Shown: positions 63,216-64,000 of the stretch, one piece after another
How positions within the stretch are numbered: the stretch's first letter is position 1
How the letters are laid out: every line of letters starts with the position of its first letter
Origin: Cellulophaga sp. 20_2_10
GTDB lineage: Bacteria > Bacteroidota > Bacteroidia > Flavobacteriales > Flavobacteriaceae
Assembly (NCBI RefSeq): GCF_023476645.1
Contig: NZ_JAMCOJ010000013.1
Location: 30,751 to 94,750, forward strand
Reading direction: 5' to 3'
DNA length: 64,000 nt
Notes under the pieces: model-generated
Seen by the model: only the letters and a program-made list of their open reading frames with translations
Told to the model about the DNA's origin: nothing
Databases searched by the model: none
Made by a program: the position numbers and the translations under genes

Positions 63216-64000
63216 TTATTGGGGACAGTTTTTTGTTGTGCTATGATAGTATTCATTTAGGCTATTAGTTAATTCCGTTTTCTTTGAGTTAGATAGATCT
63301 GTATATGCTTTTACATTATGTTCTTTTAATCCTTGCCAAGCCAAAGCCTCATAAAAATTATCAGGTAAAGGGTTTGCTCCATTATTTGTTAGATAATTAT
63401 AATCACCTACTAAAACATTTTCATGAAAACCTTTTAAAGCATCTCGAATGGAGTTGACATACAATTCTGCCATTGTATTATGTTGATTTTCGGTCTCATA
63501 CTTCTCATATGTAGCTTTAAAGTCTAAATCATTCTGTTGATTTTGTGTATTTAATTTTCTAAACATATCCGCATGAATGTATTCATGTATTAATGTTCTT
63601 ACTGCACTCAATGCAGGAGCATTAGATAATTTATTTGTACTAATATCTATATTTATTGTTTTACTTCCTGGAGTAAACCTAGTTAATCCATTTACTTCGT
63701 TACCTTTATAATATACGTTATTTTTTGATTGTATTTCTATATTAAATTCGGATCTCTCTCCTTCAAATTTATTTAAAATATTTTCAATAAAATCATTACC
63801 TTTTTTTACTAAACCATCATTAAGACATTCTGCTTTACCAGTAAGGTTATTTATTATTTGGTCGTCCCTCACACAGGTCAACGTTTCTTCGTCTAAGGTA
63901 TAACCTTCTGAGCAAGTAATTGTTTCTGAAACTACCATTTCAGATGCTCCTGCACCTCCTTCTCCTGCAGGAAGCCAATCTATAGTTTCTTGTTGGCCAT
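63216..64000 (-). CDS. C-terminal part of a large protein with HExxH metallopeptidase-like domain, possible polymorphic toxin
   Basis: The frame is open to the right edge, so only the last 260 or so codons are seen. The visible N-terminal part has a CSEGYTLDEETLTC motif with a Gly-rich lead, as at domain boundaries of modular secreted proteins. It then carries TLIHEYIHADMFRK (HExxH, about 118 residues after the Met at 63938) and, 35-45 residues later, NTMAELYVNSIR, which may give a third ligand. This fits a zinc-peptidase-like toxin tip at the end of a polymorphic toxin or RHS-type protein. The gene directly downstream may be its immunity partner. Inference from motif and position. Confidence 0.6.
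   Translation of the reverse strand, partial: GQQETIDWLPAGEGGAGASEMVVSETITCSEGYTLDEETLTCVRDDQIINNLTGKAECLNDGLVKKGNDFIENILNKFEGERSEFNIEIQSKNNVYYKGNEVNGLTRFTPGSKTINIDISTNKLSNAPALSAVRTLIHEYIHADMFRKLNTQNQQNDLDFKATYEKYETENQHNTMAELYVNSIRDALKGFHENVLVGDYNYLTNNGANPLPDNFYEALAWQGLKEHNVKAYTDLSNSKKTELTNSLNEYYHSTTKNCPQ

Overview
The window is 64 kb of AT-rich chromosome from a member of the Bacteroidota, almost certainly a marine-type Flavobacteriaceae (a Cellulophaga/Maribacter/Zobellia-like genus is my guess; the sequence I can read does not fix it). Evidence: a SusC/SusD pair, GldH and a SprE/PorW-like protein (gliding motility and type IX secretion), a three-gene sdhCAB cluster, an F-ATPase operon lacking the beta and epsilon genes, lipoproteins with Bacteroidota-type lipoboxes, little Shine-Dalgarno sequence, and many -7 boxes of the Bacteroidota form TAnnTTTG. 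I see no tRNA, rRNA, CRISPR array, prophage or complete insertion sequence. Most of the window is housekeeping core genome with operon-sized insertions of accessory genes.

Layout. 1-8.7 kb (minus): sensor kinase, large zinc metalloprotease, SusC and SusD (SusD runs off the left edge); this looks like a peptide/protein acquisition locus. 8.9-16.2 kb: a patchwork of small metabolic and regulatory genes (two SDR oxidoreductases, VOC protein, DUF983 protein, AraC, LysR plus YeiH-type transporter, antibiotic-biosynthesis-monooxygenase-fold protein, and a TetR/SDR pair sharing an identical operator). 16.3-26.4 kb: HU-like/SPOR protein, dprA, FKBP isomerase, trpS, a PlsC-type acyltransferase, an ECF sigma factor with a membrane-spanning partner that also carries a beta-barrel, recA and trhO. 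26.7-32.5 kb (plus): one long operon of a RicT/PSP1 protein, gldH, PBP1A, and the two subunits of a 3-oxoacid CoA-transferase separated by a small zinc-ribbon membrane protein. 32.5-33.0 kb may hold a small independent transcription unit. 33.6-37.1 kb (minus): sdhBAC. 37.2-39.1 kb: RimK-like ligase overlapping an aspartoacylase-type deacylase. 39.4-43.8 kb: a PhoX-like lipoprotein, a di-haem peroxidase with an imelysin-like N-terminus, and an outer-membrane protein. 43.9-49.5 kb: Asp-box propeller protein, aminopeptidase P, OmpA-like protein. 49.7-53.3 kb (minus): an envelope cluster (nucleotidyltransferase, dut, flippase, lipoprotein). 53.4-59.2 kb (minus): F-ATPase operon. 59.4-62.4 kb (minus): bactofilin and the SprE/PorW-like protein. 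62.5-64 kb (minus): a putative polymorphic toxin C-terminus with HExxH motif, an abutting secreted small protein that could be its immunity protein, a 54-codon ORF and a REP-like palindrome; this is the most accessory-looking stretch and is cut by the right edge.

Most likely to reward follow-up: the toxin/immunity edge locus, the sigma factor with a hydrophobic tail beside a protein predicted to bridge inner and outer membranes, the RimK/deacylase pair, the structured recA-trhO intergenic region, and the small transcription unit at 32.5-32.8 kb. All functional calls rest on reading motifs and gene context by eye; no database search was possible.
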